A stretch of DNA of 64,000 nt from Agelas oroides (taxonomy: Eukaryota; Porifera; Demospongiae; Agelasida; Agelasidae). Location of the stretch: NCBI GenBank assembly GCA_949130485.1, contig OX422184.1, positions 17,298,324-17,362,323 on the forward strand. Reading direction: 5' to 3'. The translations under genes and the position numbers were made by a program. Position 1 is the stretch's first letter. Each line of letters starts with the position of its first letter. Shown here one piece after another: positions 44,401 through 59,400 of this stretch. The notes under the pieces were generated by a model. That model worked only from the letters and a program-made list of their open reading frames with translations. It made no database searches and was not told where the DNA came from.

Positions 44401-47400
44401 CTACGATCAGGCCCCGCGACTACTATTTATCTCGCTGCTCGTTTTGTGCGGCTACTATTCGAGTGTTTATTTCTTTCTTCCAACAAGCATTCGATATTGC
44501 TTCATGTGTGGGCACTCTTTTATGAGCTACAGTAATTGTACATGTATACTAGGAATACGCATACGCAGAGTATGCCTCACGCAGAAGAATATCCGGAAAT
44601 ATGCAAGTAGATATCCGTTGTAACCACGTGTAGCGTGTAGGTGCTAGGTGCTGGAGACAAGATAGACTGATGAAGATGGCAAAGCGGTCATCTGAAGAGT
44701 TTCAGGAAGTGAGCGTAGTGTCATGTGAGTATCTGTCAGACTCTTTCTCCTTTGCCTTAGTCTCTTCTGATGCAGTGTCCCTTTGTTTCCGTCTTCGCTC
44801 TCTAGCACGATCACGCTTTGACTGCTTCTGCTCCATTAAGTCCATTTCAGCTCTTGGACGATCTTTTTCACACATGGATCGCCTCTTGCTCCCACCAGTA
44901 CCATGTGGCCCCTGCTCCGTTTCGGCTCTCGCACGCACACGATCTTTCGATCGCCTCCTGGTCGGACCAGTACCACGTGGCTAGTAGTCTGGGGACGAGA
45001 CCACAGAAACCGTGCCCACGCAATTAAAGTGTGACGGATATATATATATATACATACATACATACATACAAACGCGAGCTGACTACACTGCACGATTTAA
45101 TAGTAGCCTTGCGCTAAGGCGCTCGGCAATTAAGTGTATTAACAACATCAACAACAACAACAAAAGCAACAACAATGATAGCAATGATAACAATGATAAC
45201 AATGACAACACATCAACAATAACAGCAGCACTATAACAACAATCTAAAACCTTCACTATCATTGCATGTTACTCTGCCCCTTTTAATCACAGATCTTGGC
45301 CAATGGGAATGTGAACAAATCCTGTGACATCTATTCTTACGGGATCCTCCTCTGGGAGCTGTGCACACACAAGGTTCCTTACGCTGGTGTCAGTCACTAC
45401 ATGGTCCCCACTGAAGTACTCAAAGGAAAGGTATGTACATACTGGGTGTATTCATACAGTCATGCTGCTTGGAGCTGATGGATTACTTCAAGCAACTTTG
45501 GATAAGCCTATGCAAACGTGGATTGTTTTGCATCAGTGTCCACTTCATTTGAGACATGCCAATGAAAAGCTGTCGACGATTTTCATTGCTTTCCAGACCA
45601 TATTACACACCCACTTTTAATGACTGTAATGTTGTGGATATGCTGAGCGTGTATATCATTTGTTAGTAACCACTAACAAACGCAAATCAAGCAAATCAAA
45701 TATTTTACTAGGCCTATTGGAAACTATGTACAGTGTTGAAATTGTTTTGACATGCCACCAACTACCCTAGACTTGCGTGCTTACACATGCATTCGCGCAG
45801 ACATGCATTCACACAGGGATATGTAGCACTGCATGATTTGGCCATGATGAAGTGCATAAAGAATGAATTAAACAATTTAAAACTGTCGATTCCTCTAGCG
45901 ACCACCTCTTCCAGACGTATGTGAGCCATATCTTGCAATGCTGATGAGTTGCTGCTGGAAGGAAAATGCAGAGGTAAGCCATTTTGTTATTTTGTGGGCA
46001 TTAGATGAAACTATGCAGTTTCGTTATCCTTGCATGTAACGTAGATGGTTTTCATGGGCATTGCTTCACTTCCGGAGGCAAGAGTTGGGGTCTGCATTCG
46101 GTGCAGCTGTGTACATGTGCTAAATACTGGCAAAGACGTTGAATCTTTACAATCAGTACTGAAGAATAACTTCTCTCAAGCCAAAAGATCTACTTTACAC
46201 CTGCCTTTATACCATGCGTCTTCCCTCTGGAGGAAGTAGGGCACTTAATTGACATTAATTTTGCAAACCATCTATAGGGAGGAAATAGCATAGGGGTACA
46301 GTACACGGTCTCTTATAGTAATATAGCAAACAAACAGTGCATAGAAGACGGCCGTCTACAATCACTGGACTAGTGGACTGACGCTAAAAATCATTTTTTA
46401 CGCTTTCTAACGAGACTCACTCGCCTATGGAGTTGTGTGGAACCCTGCAGCCTTCTCTGTAGCTATACTGTGGTCCTGGAGCAAATAATGTACTAAGCTT
46501 TCAGTATTAGTGAAGGTGTAGCTACCCAGCATGTAATGGCAGGCCGGAGGCAGCTATTTTAGGGGTGTCTGTAATCACTGGACTGGACTACTGGACTGGA
46601 CTACTGGACTGGACTAGTGCACTAAAAGCATTTTTATGCTCTCTGATAATACTTATCTACCTGTGTAGTTGCATGATACACTCTAACAACCTGCAAGGAT
46701 AGCCATTTTGCTACAAAGAGGTACGTACCTTAGGTACTTATTTATGTACAATTAGTGATGTAGCTAGCTACTGCTACAGTGCAGCAACTTGTCCATGCAA
46801 GTGTGGCGGACAAGGACAAATGTAAACTGAGTAGCCTCGAGCTCACACTTAGGCACTCAGCAATAGCAATACCCAGCACTCCAGGATCTCTCGTTCTTTC
46901 TCAAAGATAGTGAAGCCTAGGTCTACCATGTCTACGATGGTGACTGGCCACACCCACTGTAGAGGGTGTAGCTCCGCACCTAGGCCATTCGTACTAATGG
47001 CCTGGGTACGAGGCTAAGTTTTATGTAGTTTGTGTGTAGCAGAGCTCGCAGCGTGTTTCAAAGTGTGCTTGGATATGCCTACGTTCTAGTCAGTCTATCA
47101 GCATCCTAGGTAGCCAACAGGAGTCGATTATACAAGTCCCAAGCCGCATTTACAATGCCAGTGCTGGAACTTCAATATATTTGCTAGGCTCTAATGGCTT
47201 GTTAATGTGTTCAAGAGTTCAAGACCACTGAATAGGAGGGCCTACTGCAATTTTGTATGCCAAGGTAATGCAGTGTACAACTCTACAGTGAAGTTGATCT
47301 GCTTCTAGTGCATTGAAATTAGAGTCCAGTAGTCCAGTCCAGTAGTCCAGTCCAGTAGTCCAGTCCAGTGATTACAGACACCCCAGTAGTAGGGCATATG

Positions 47401-50400
47401 TAAATGCATGCCAGAGAGCCTCGCGGGAAGCGAGGTAGCTATTCCATATGTGACAGGTTACGTGTGTCTATACGTCGGTCAACATCTCGTCGTTGCTGCC
47501 TAGCGCCTCCAGGAATCATCCTCTGCTCAACGGTGTCGTTGCACTCGTAGATTAACCATATACGAGTGCAGCAAGAGGCTGACTGATGTAGGCACGAATG
47601 AGGTTGTGCCTACGTCGGTCAGCCTCTTGTCGCTGCTGCCTTCGGGAATCATCCTCTGCTTGCTGACCCGTATCCTGGTTAATCTCCTCCTCTCCTCTGC
47701 ATCCAACTAGTTCCATTTCTACCACGTGATCATGCACGGATGAGGAGTAGTCAATGCAACAGACTGGCTGGTTATGGCCTAAAAATCACACACTCACATG
47801 GTAACAGCATTGCTAGGACATTACTTTGTTGCTAGGTTACTGAAGGAATGTACTTCCAAGTGTACAAGGTAGCTACATGTCACTACTAGCTGTCAGTTGC
47901 CATTAAACTTGAAAGAATCTTTTGGTGTAAGGTAAATGCCTTCTTGTAGCTAACAGTGGTGTTTACAGTAAAGCTATGAAGTTGCTTACACGTAGGTTGG
48001 TATTACAAGCTCTAATAGTGTTTGTAGCCTGTATCATAGTGATCAATCTTCCATACTTTAATGTCTTGCTCAAAAGATTAAGTCATCAACTTTTTGATTT
48101 CACTGGAACTGAGTCTACAATTGATATTGATGCAGAAAAATTGAGTTCTTCCATGTATGGATATGTGGTTGCAATGCGGTACTCTGGACAGCAAGGTACG
48201 GGGATACAAGCACTTATGTCACTACAGTGTTGGATAGGATCCTTTAATCTTCCAATGCTTATTCTTGAGCCAATTTTGAACGAGACTGAGTTTATATCCT
48301 TTTCAAACGTATTTGAAACATCTTTACTCCAATTTAGTGACTTGTTTGATATTTCTCAATTTAACTCTGCTTCAGAGAGTATGAAGTTTGCGCAATTGGG
48401 TTCTCAAGATCACTTTTACAAAAATGCACCCAGGAAAGTTATATATGTGAACAGTAGTCGCAGCAGGCGATTCAAAGGTACAAAACCACCTACACTTATA
48501 TGGACTGCAAGTAAAGAAAATGATTGCTACTCTGAAGTTTACATTCCAGATGGTTTTTGTGTGGTTCGTGTCATTGATTTGACTAGCCAGTGGAGCATGC
48601 AAAAAAGCTACCAGATATTTTCTGTTGCTGAAATGCATGAGATAATTTTCGGCCGTTGGTCACCTCAAGAAATTACATTAATATTTAGGCAATGGCATAC
48701 CCCCTGGTATGTTCTCAACCCAACACTGCAACAACCATCTCAGTGTAGAAATATTAGAAACATATCAACAGAATCTCAGTTTTATCCAAGTCGTCGACTT
48801 CTGACCGATGTTCATTACTATGAGAATCACTTCCTTGGTTCGAGAAACAAGTTGGCTGTGATGCTTCGATTAGAACGAATGACCATGCAATTGAATATCA
48901 AAAAACATCGCAGTGATAACAGTTCTGAAACATGTTTAAGTGAAGCAGTAGAGGCAGCAGAACAAATGTGGTCAAAGGATATTGAATACAGCAAACCCAT
49001 TGTTGCTGTGGATGTTGGGAAATATGGAAGCAGATCGTGGCGCAAAAATGTGGATATGATGAAATTAAAACAGCAAGCCAATTCTACTCTATCTTTGTTG
49101 TTTCACAACCAGTGGACATTTGAACAGTGGGAGAATAGCTTCACACAGGCTGCAAGGGGGATTACCAACAGTGGCTATATTGCAGCACTTCAACGCACCC
49201 TTGCTAGCCGAGCAGACTGTCTTGTGTTGCTTGGTGGAGGATATTTTCAGGATTTAGCTTTGAATGATTATCTCAGAAATCACCCTAAAAAAGAGCAACG
49301 GTGTGTCCATTTAGTGTGTACAATGTATTGGAAAAGATTTAAAGGCAAATTAGATGGTTAGTCATTGCCATTCTGTACAGTTTGATTTGCACATGTGCAG
49401 TGATGTTAAATTTATGTGTCTAATTAATCATTATGCTAGGATGGATGTCCCTTCCCTTGAAATAGAAGCTATACTTCTGGCTATGATAGTATCAATCATC
49501 TTTCTGGCATCGCTAGCACTATAATATTGTTGGAAGCTCCTGGTTTCAGATCAACAGAGAATGATTAAGGCCACTTATGACAAGTCTGTTTTGCCAATGT
49601 ATGGGCACTGTCTCCTTGTAGCTTCATTCCCAAAGACAAACCAAAACTCAAAATTATTCTACAGTCAGATACACCAACAGTCTTATATCCACCCTGATCT
49701 GCTCTGATCCTTGCTTCAGAGTTAACGTGGCTTACTATTCTCCAATGTAAGTGACAGTTTACACACAAGACTTGTGTATATGTATATGCTTATGCATTTC
49801 TCCATGTCCAGGTTGCAGTGTCATGACTGGCAGGGACGGATCCGAAATGGGGGGGGGGGGGGGGGCTTATACACAGGGGAGGAGGGAGGAGAGACTCTTC
49901 ATTCAGTGGCTAACTATATTTGGCATATGTAATAGTTTCTGATATTCTGTATCATTACATCCTTCAGGCGAGGCCAACTTTCAGCCACATCTTACAGACT
50001 CTGGAAACCAAAGGTACATGACAATAATGTTATAGGACTACCATAAGCAGGTCAGTGATGATACTGATTGTGCCAATTGCACCAATTATGCAAATAGATG
50101 CAAGCTAACATAATTTTGTACCGAAATGATTATCTCCCTATGCAGTCATCATGCATAAAGTCATTTAACATAAAACTAAACATACGTAGCTGTGGATTAC
50201 TGAAGTTGCAAGACTAGTTACCGGTAGTCGACTTCAATTTTGTTAGAAACCTTACGCACCCATTATGAATATGCCCACCAACTAAATGCTTCATGTTGTA
50301 TGCTCTGAACTACCTTGTATTAATTTGTGGTCCCTTGTTAGTATTGGTCAGTGTTGGTCAGGAATGACCACTCTTTGTATCCTTTCTTGGAAAATGTTAA

Positions 50401-53400
50401 AAGCTATGAAGTTGGCTTTCTTACTCTGGAGCACTGTATATGTAGTGATGCCTGAGTCAAAATTGCTTCTTGCAACTTTACTAATCCATACGTATATCTA
50501 ATTTAATAATTTATCTCTATTTGTAGTGTATGTTGAACCGAGCTATTACCGTGAGCTTTCTACAAATCAATGTAAGTTGTCAGTTTTGTGCGAAGTGTAA
50601 TACACTTTTTTACCATACGTCTAACTCACGCAAACGTATGGGAGTCAATGGGGAAGCCTTGCAGCTGCATGCAGTTTATAAAAAGCCGTATTTTTTACTA
50701 CAAGTCATGCGAGAATCCGTATCAGTACTACAAGTCACATGCGTGCGTCTGAACGTGCAATGTAATCGAAGGTACGTATGATAAAATCATTATCACCATA
50801 ATACCAAGCTATACCGAAAAAAAATATCACTCGTTTGTTGCCATTGGCATTGTTCCTCATGTTGCGCACTCGTAACAATACAGATGGCAACAAACTCGTG
50901 ATATTTTCCCGTATAGCTTCGTACTATGGTGATATTTATATAATAGCAGAAGGTGGTATTGGCATTTAGATGTAGCTGTTACCATTGAAGGTTCAGCTGT
51001 AAATGCATTTATATAAGACAACTGTGGAATCTTTGTATCCACAAGTCCCGGGCCTCATGATCTTACTCCTCTGATGGTGAGTCCTTGTAGACAAAGTACA
51101 GTATGTATAGTGTAGAATTTCTATAGTGCAGATTTAATGCATAGAAAGCCCAGCAGCTTGGCTCTTGTCTGGAATGTCTGCACACTTGCATGTGTTTCTT
51201 GTCAGGAGTCATACGACAGCAAATTCTCAATTGGTCGCAACCAGCCTTTTTACAGTTTGGTTCATTCTCTAGCTTCTCCTTTTAACCTACTATGTAGCTA
51301 CATTGTACCACACATTTGAATCCATAGACCAGCCAGACAATATGTTGGGTTTATAATGTCAGGAGCTTATGAGCGCCACGAAGCGGCGCGAAGGAGCGTC
51401 AAACTACCATACATTAGTTGGTTCCATCCTCTCCCGAATTTGGTGCATCCAAAACGTGCCTTATAAGGTAGCTGCATGTTTGCACCTACTTCGTTAAGGA
51501 GCCAAGCAGGTGGCTATTGTCACAGGGGGTGCACTTTGTTCACAACACTTCAAGTACGGAAGTCATGTGTCGCAACAAATTATGTCATACAAAACGTCAT
51601 AATTTTGATATCAACAAGGAGCTGTTCGTAATCCGTCGCGCTACCCGATTGATTAGACTGTAAAGTGCGTTGGTCGACCGAAGTTGCTTGTTGGCCAAAT
51701 GGGGACAGGGTTAGGGATAGGGCCAGGGAATGCACTACTTCTTTTTTTTTCCTATAAAAAAAAACATCTTTGTCTCTGAGATGTCACACGTCATGTGAGC
51801 GTACTCCAAATTCTGTGAATATATTGTCTCCCAATTACTTCCGCACTTGAAGCGTTGTGAACAAAGTGCACCCCATTGTCACAGCAGGCGGGCTCTTGAG
51901 AACCCATAGTAGTCGCGGTAGTAACCTCAAAGCTCATTAGCACGAGTAGGTTAAAACCATATAAGGCACGTTTTTAAAGTGTGATTCGAGGTATGCTAGT
52001 TTGACGCTCCTTCTCGCGTAACGGTAGCTCCTGATAATGTATAGCACTCCATAGGTATACACCCCTGTACATAAACACATAGCTTCAGGAGAACAAGTAT
52101 ACATTCATATATACATTTCTTTGGCTCAGCTAGGATCAATCACACATACTACATATAACACATGATACCCACTAACTTATGTGATACATTCCCACAGTAG
52201 CACATGTAGGCATGAGTTACATGTTCTCCTTGGTTTTCTTCAGCTGTTGAAATCAGCTACGCTGACTTGGAGTTTGTGGAGCGTCTGGGAGAGGACGAGA
52301 CTGGAACAACTCACTGGAAGGGTCGCTGGAAGTCAAAGCACCTCGTGGTGTCCATTTGTAGAGGGCGCATACTTGGTTTTGAGGAGGTGAGTGGTGGTGG
52401 TTTAAATTAGGAAGTGATCTCTCCTTGCAATTGGTAAGTTCTACTTCCAAAATACTACTGCCTTGTGGTTTTGCTACTTCATACTGTATATGTGAAAATT
52501 ATGATCTATTGTGCACTGAGCCTATTATAATAGTTTCATTGCAATGTTACCTGTTATTTGGTTACTGTAGACAAATTTGTAACTCATATAGGTCGAAACC
52601 CTTGGCACTCTGCACCATCCGAATGTGACCCGGTTCTATGGCACTGCTCAAGATACACTGCAAGATTTGTATGGTGTCACAGGTACAGTATGTGCATAGT
52701 GCATGTGGTAGGTATGAATACTGTTTATATTATTTACTAGGTATATGCATGCGCATAATGTGCCTCACGCAGAGCACGTAGAAAGTTGTCGATCGGACGA
52801 AATGGTAAAGCGCGGTCGAGCTGGTGTTGAGGGCTTTGACGACGTGAGTGGGGTTACTCATCCATCACCAAACACTAAGCTGTGCAGTGAGGTGCAATGC
52901 GTTTCCCCGGTCAGGTGCTGACGCGCAAGTCGTCTCCTTTCACTCTTATCCTGAAAAGTTAATCTCTGGACTCATTCTCTAGCCTGCAGTCATCTTCTGT
53001 TCCCCATGCTAAGGTGTTCAGCAATAACAACATAATTAGTAATGTAGTACCTTAAATCTGCTATTAAGGTACTAGCTGCGTATCCAGGCTCTCGGACATA
53101 TTCTGAAACAAGTGTAAATGCATACATAACAACTAGCCAGATTTGATCTCAATTTGGAAGTGGCCTGGGAATGAGGTCACATGACAACCGTAAAGAATTT
53201 TTATAGAGTACGGCATGATACAACAGTTCCACCAAACTAGCAGCATTATAACTAGAGGTATGCATTTCTTACTCTTCACGATGATAATCAGGCTATACAC
53301 CAACTAACATTTCCAACTCTTGTAAGCTTGATCTGACATTCTGCTACCTGCATGGTAGGTGTGGTTTAGTAAGGTTTCACTGTAATCTTAGTAAGGTTTC

Positions 53401-56400
53401 ACTGTAATCTTAGTAAGGTTTCACTGTAATCTTAGTAAGGTTTCACTGTAATCTTAGTAAGGTTTCACTGTAATCTTAGTAAGGTTTCACTGTAATCTTA
53501 GTAAGGTTTCGCTGCAATCTTAGCTAGCTAGGATAAAATTGTGGTGAAACATGCTCTGCTAGCTTCCACCTCACATAATGTCTGTCCCTCAAGTGCTTTC
53601 TTCACCTCTATTCATTAGCATCGTGTAAGTATGTTAACCTTGTTTCCAGGTACTCCCTTAGCTGGGAGAGCCTGGGAACGGGGCTATAAGTATGTAGAGA
53701 ATGGCAGTGCATATAGCAGTTAATATCTTTTTCTGTGCAGAGTATGGAGAAAATGGCTCACTCTTCAGGTTTCTGCATGAAAGAAAGCGCACTCCAACCC
53801 AAGACCACTGTCTGCAGTGGGCAAAACAAATAGCCGAAGGTAATACATCATGTTCAGCATTCCCTGAATAGTAACTTCAACACCATAATTGCATGTTTGT
53901 TCCTATTCTGACCCTCTAGTTTTCTGTTCCTTGCAGTCATAAAGCATGCCTTCAGAATTGTAATACTCATTATATATGTGTATGTTACATACCATATAGC
54001 GGGAAATTTCCGCTGGTGCAAAATTTCGCGAAACTGTGTCAAGACTCGTCAGAAGAAATTTGTTCAGTTTTTATTTTTGCGGAACGAATGTGTGACGCTC
54101 TGACCACACCCCTACCAGTTGATGGCCACACCCCACATGCAATCTGAAGAAACGACACTGAACGACCAAGCGAAGAATCAAGCTTGTGTAACAACGGCCT
54201 AGTCTTCCTTGTGTGTGGAGGCCTTCGCAATTACGAAAGTATCAGGACTACCGCTGTGGACAATTATTAAGAAACTGGCTTTTTGAACAGAAGGATTCTG
54301 CACTGCTGATCTCGACTTTGACAACGTCTCTTACAAGTTTGTTGGCATTATGTATATTAGTAGGCTAATCTTCTCTACAGCAACTATTTAGAGGGCAGAT
54401 AGAGTGACTGACTGTAGAGAACCATCTCGTTCACACGGGTACTAGTTCGTATCAACGTACGCACATAATGACGTAACCAATTTCCATCTTAGTTCATTTT
54501 TTTGCGGTTTTTATTTTTGCGGAAGCAGGTCTGTCCGCGAAAACCGTGAAAATTTGCACCTAGCAAAAATTTCCCACTATACAGTACTTCCCAACGTATT
54601 GTGAGAGGTTTCCAAAATAATCTACACACTTGCATGCCTTATGTGGCAGTCCCGGGTAGAAATCAAATTTTATTTTGTTGCATGTTTCAATTGTGTTACC
54701 ACGATCGAATTGCTGTAGTGCAGAACTTTCGTTAAGGGTGGGGCTCATATGTGCTACATAGATGTGTCAGGTATTCATGCATCTACGCAGCGCAGTGCAT
54801 ATTAGCCCTGCCCTTAGCAGAAGTTCTGTGCTACAGTGCTTCAAATGCGGTAACACGATCGAAATACACAATGGAATAAGGTTTGATTTCTACCCGGGAC
54901 TGCCACATATAGTATTGTCTTGGGCAAGTAGACTGACATGAATAAATTCCAGAAACAGCCATGGCCAGATATAATCCTGAAGCCTGATTGAAAGTCATGT
55001 ATTTTGTGATACATTTGATGTGCTATCATTTGTTGATACTTTTTGTGTAGGCATGCTGTACCTTCACGACAGAGGTATCATTCACTACGACTTGAAGTCA
55101 AATAGGAGTGAGTTTGCTGGTTTGATGTATAGCTCAGTTCACACTATGCACATTTTGTTTTATTTCTATAACAATTTTTGTGCTAGTCACAAAGGATACA
55201 TGAATAGCTATTAGAGCTAATCGAGCATGCACCCTGTACCTACTAAGTATTTCTTAGTTTTGGTCTAGTTCGTGCAGCAATAGGAGTCCACTGCTGTGTG
55301 CTTCTTGTTTCAATGCTGAGACCAGGCTGCATGTCTTCATCAAAAGAGAATGTAGCAACTGCATGGCTGGGAATCAGATTATCAAGATCCTGGTCAGAGC
55401 CACTGGAGTCACTAGGGTCACTTTGATTTGCATGTCGTAGGCGAGCTTCTGGAGGGAATCTGCGCAGGAACAATTCTGGAAGATGGTAGCGTTTTTTCTA
55501 CGTTACTGTGGCCATGTACGCGTAGTGACATTAGCTCATTCCCACCTCCAGTTTTTGATCACTTGCAGTATGAAAAACTGCAAGCAGTCAAAAAACTGGA
55601 GGCAGGGAAGGCCTAGGAACAAGGCTATAGTGACAACAATGACATTATGTAAAGAGTAAGAGAAACCAGGTTTGAGCTTTTGTTGTAGGCAGTTAGTTTT
55701 TGTCGTCAGAACTCTGTTAGGGTTGATTGCTGAATGTTTTCTTTACTTTACATTTTGGGGGTGAACGTGAGCAAACCCTCACTAGTGGGACATTGCTGCA
55801 CACATGTGTTGCTTGCTTGCTTCATGTTTTGCCTATTAGACCTAGCAGCTGCCCTGGCTGGGATAAAACTGGATAAAACCTTCCTTGACTAAAATTTTAG
55901 TACACAGGCTATGAAATTTCAAGCACTAATTAATATGGAGATAGCCTACTTGCTCAGCTAGCTTTGTGACAATGAAGCATCTCCCTGGTATTTATACATG
56001 TCTGCTGAGATGTCTAGTAACCATAAGGAGATGTCATTGTGTCAGGTCCACCACAAATCTGATTGCTATGTATCAGGGTTATTTTCATTCCCTCCTATAA
56101 CCTAGCTTTTATTTCTTGCAGTATGAACGGAGAAAACCAAGTAATAATGGGTATATATATGTATCACTGCAAAAAAAAAGTTATGTTAGCAAAGTATATA
56201 ATATAATTATTTGGTTACTACAGTTGCGTGACTCCTTACTATGCAAATTTTATGAAAGCAGTGCTGGAAAATAATTCATGCAATAGGAGTCAATGCTTGA
56301 GTAGCCTCTCACAAAATGTTTTACAAGCACTACTTTCTTTCTTGCAGTTTTTCTTGCAGCTGATTTGACAGCAAAGGTACATGTGCATTCATTTAGCTGA

Positions 56401-59400
56401 TGTTTTGAGCATTCATCTGGTGTATAGAGCTCTAGTAACTTCACAATGTACTATACTCAATTGTAGCAAGTGCAACACATACATATGTATATACATCAAC
56501 TATCATATTCTCTTACAGATATTCCCTTGTATTAGCTGTGCTCCTTCTGCATTTACAACCATGACAAAAATGGGTAGCTACATGTGGAGTGCACCTGAGG
56601 TACTTGTGCATGCTGTACTATACCATAATTTTGCCCTCTGCAAGTGCCCATGGGTGCTCATGGCTCAAGATTCTTGAATACTTAAGTTCAATACCTACAT
56701 GCGAGTGCCAACCCAACATTTAGCAGACACTCGTCGACCTTTTCAGCAAGATTGTCCACCATCGCTGCTGTAGTTAACAAACTTGACATTAAATTAGCGC
56801 TCTTGCTCGTAGTACTAGTCTCCGCTTAGCCTTCCCTGCCAGCGTACGGCAAAGTAAAGCTCTGAAAATGCAGCCACGTTGTGCTTAACAGCTCGATTAC
56901 ACATACCACGCCTACCGGAAATATACCGGAAGCCCCTGAGTTAGGGACACCTCGCTATAATGGACAAAATGTTGGTTCCCAATTGTGTCCGGTAAAGAGG
57001 GGTTCCACTGTATACCATAATTTTGCCCTCTACAAGTGCCCATGGGTGCTCATAGCTCAAAATTCTTGTATAGTTAGGTTTAACACCTACATACGAGTGC
57101 CAACCCAACGTTTACTTGAAGCCATGTTTTTTTATGTCAATATAACATTTTTGAAACTTAGGTTAGCAAAAAGCTGAAGCAGGGGCGTAGTAAGACACAT
57201 GGGTAGATTTAATAATCCCCAGATTTTTTAAGCAAGTGAGGATATGGAGAAAGCCATGAAATCGTTAAACTACCTACATGCAAGTTCCACCCCCTATCTT
57301 GCATGAAAACACATTTTAAATCAACGTGAATCATAGGCAAAACTCTGAAGCAGGGACAAAGAAATGTTGCAAGTAGACATATTTGGTAATACCATATCTG
57401 TGGCAGATTTGTACCCACAATTCATGGTACACAATGATGCAAGCCACACCCATCCTATTGGCACACTGTGCTACGAATGACAGTTTTGCTCACAAGTAAT
57501 ATTATACACAAGTTAAACACTAATGTCTGTCATAGCCCACAACAACTGTAGCATATTTTTTATCCTTTGCATTCTGTGTATGTAGGTATTAAAAGGAGAG
57601 GATTGCTCAAAGTCCTCTAATGTCTTTTCCTATGGAATGATTCTCTGGGAGATTGTGGCTCAAGAATTACCATTTTCAAATATACCTGCTATCTCCGTGG
57701 CCAGTGAAATCATCAGTGGGAAGGTATTTTACCCCTGGTAATAGCAGTGGCTGATACTTAGCTAACATAGCAAATTTAGATTGTCCCAGTGGTATACCCA
57801 GGATTCTGAAAGGTACTCGCGCATACCGATCTTGTGAGAGCTTGGGAAGTCTGGAGGCATGCTTTGCCAGTTAAGTTTTAGAGCCTCTCAAGTCAATTCT
57901 GAAGCCAATGTGGGGGGAGTTGCACTATTATAGTCATGTATAATAAACACACATGCAGCAGCACAGTCAACAACTGGATGTTGATGAGGAGCTTTCTGTT
58001 TTGCTTCAAAATATTCAGCAGTATGCCTTATGCATATTTTTGCCTTGAATTTAATTCACTTTTCATGCACATAGCGTCCACCCATTCCTGAGTCAAGTGA
58101 CCCTATTGTTGCCAAACTGATTGGTCAGTGCTGGAAAGGAGAACCCCAGGTATGTCTGTAACCAGGACCTAGGAGATTGTAAGGCCACACGAAAATTAAC
58201 TCCCTGTTTCTGGTCCATGTGGTGGGTCAATTTGGTGCCTAACTTATGCCAGTATTCAGCATGCAACCACAGTGTTTAGGCAACCTGCATTCAGTGGGTT
58301 CACCATCTAGGCTTCTGTACTCTGGCTGTTCCAGATGGACAAGTGTCTGCATTTTGTAGTCTTGTGCCCAGACCTCATTCTCCACAGTGAGTTTTGCTGC
58401 TTGTATATTTGAGTTTGAGACAACAGTTTTCTTTCCACTTGGTTTTTTCAAACGAAAACAACAACAACAAACAAACAAACAAACAAATAAAAAAGCCTGG
58501 TTGCCTATTCCTTCTTTAAGTGACTTGTAGGACCAGAAACGGGAAATAACTTTGCATGGCCTAGTCTGTGGTGGAAAGGATGACCTCAAGTATGTCTGTG
58601 TATACTTCATTCTTTCTTTAGGCTAGGCCAACCTTTGATATGGTGTTGCAAATTCTGAATGGTGAGATGTCCTTCTTGTAACTACAGTACAGTGATTTTT
58701 ATGGCATTTTACAAGATTGCTATTGTTATGGTGTGACTTCCCTCTTGCAACTTCCAAATTGCCATTCCTCCTCATTCAGATGTCACAGATTCCACCAGTC
58801 AGCAAGGTACGTACATGTTCGGAATGTGATAGTCTGTTGTGTCCTAGTAGGAGTATTTAACAACTACTGTATGGCGAGAAATTTTCGTGGGACAAAATTT
58901 TCGCGGATTGGCCGCTGGCAAAGATTTCGCGAAAATATTTTCGCGGTTCGACGATCACAAAGCTCAAAGCATGACGATCACAAAATTTCGCGGTTAAAAT
59001 TTTCGCGGTCTGAGGCAAATCCGCGAAAACCGCAAAAATTTTGTCCCACGAAAATTTCTCGCCATACAGTATAACCAAGGTCTTGTGTGCCTTCACACAA
59101 AAGCAGTACCTAGGAATGAGGCTAAGTAACAACCAGCAGTACCTAGGAAGAAGAAAGAAGGAGTCCAACTCAGTAGTATGCAAGTCACGAAATGTGAGCA
59201 TTGTCCTTCATCAGAAAGACCAAACTTAAATATTGGGCAACATGCCAAGACTATGCCATATAGTTTACCAGGAAACATGTTATAGTGTCCCATACTAGGA
59301 GGCCATGCAACCATTGTGTCAAAGGACTTGGTATAAAGTACACCACCATGTGTTGCTTGTTGTGAATAAATTGTGCATAGCTTGCTCACTGTTGGTCGCA

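Larger units (their letters stand above)
35843..50013 (+). other. First kinase domain (probably active)
   Basis: Gly loop VGVGGFGVVYRA, Lys in VAIKKIQ, C-helix Glu in GEKEVRLL, catalytic loop HRDLKSSN, and WAAPE all present. The DFG motif reads DLG (ICDLGSARV), which still supplies the metal-binding Asp. Exon lengths are 173, 103, 99, 57, 29, 87, 138, 75, 46. Introns range from 142 bp to 5.2 kb and carry most of the repeats of this part of the window. Confidence 0.9.
52244..58661 (+). other. Second kinase domain (pseudokinase)
   Basis: Aligned to the first domain, the Gly loop is lost (LGEDETGTTHWKG). The VAIK Lys is replaced (VVSICRG), HRD is HYD, and DLKSSN is DLKSNR without the metal-binding Asn in place. 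The DFG position reads FPCI. Scaffold positions (NGSLFRFLHE, WSAPE, SYGMILWEIV, ARPTF) are kept. Exon lengths 143, 91, 99, 57, 29, 81, 138, 75, 40 repeat those of the first domain. Catalysis is very unlikely; regulation of the first domain, as in JAK-type tandems, is an inference. Confidence 0.9.

Noticed and set aside
55020..55214. 64-codon ORF as a separate gene
   Set aside because: Only 55,051-55,107 is coding; it is the catalytic-loop exon of the pseudokinase and the ORF runs into the intron.
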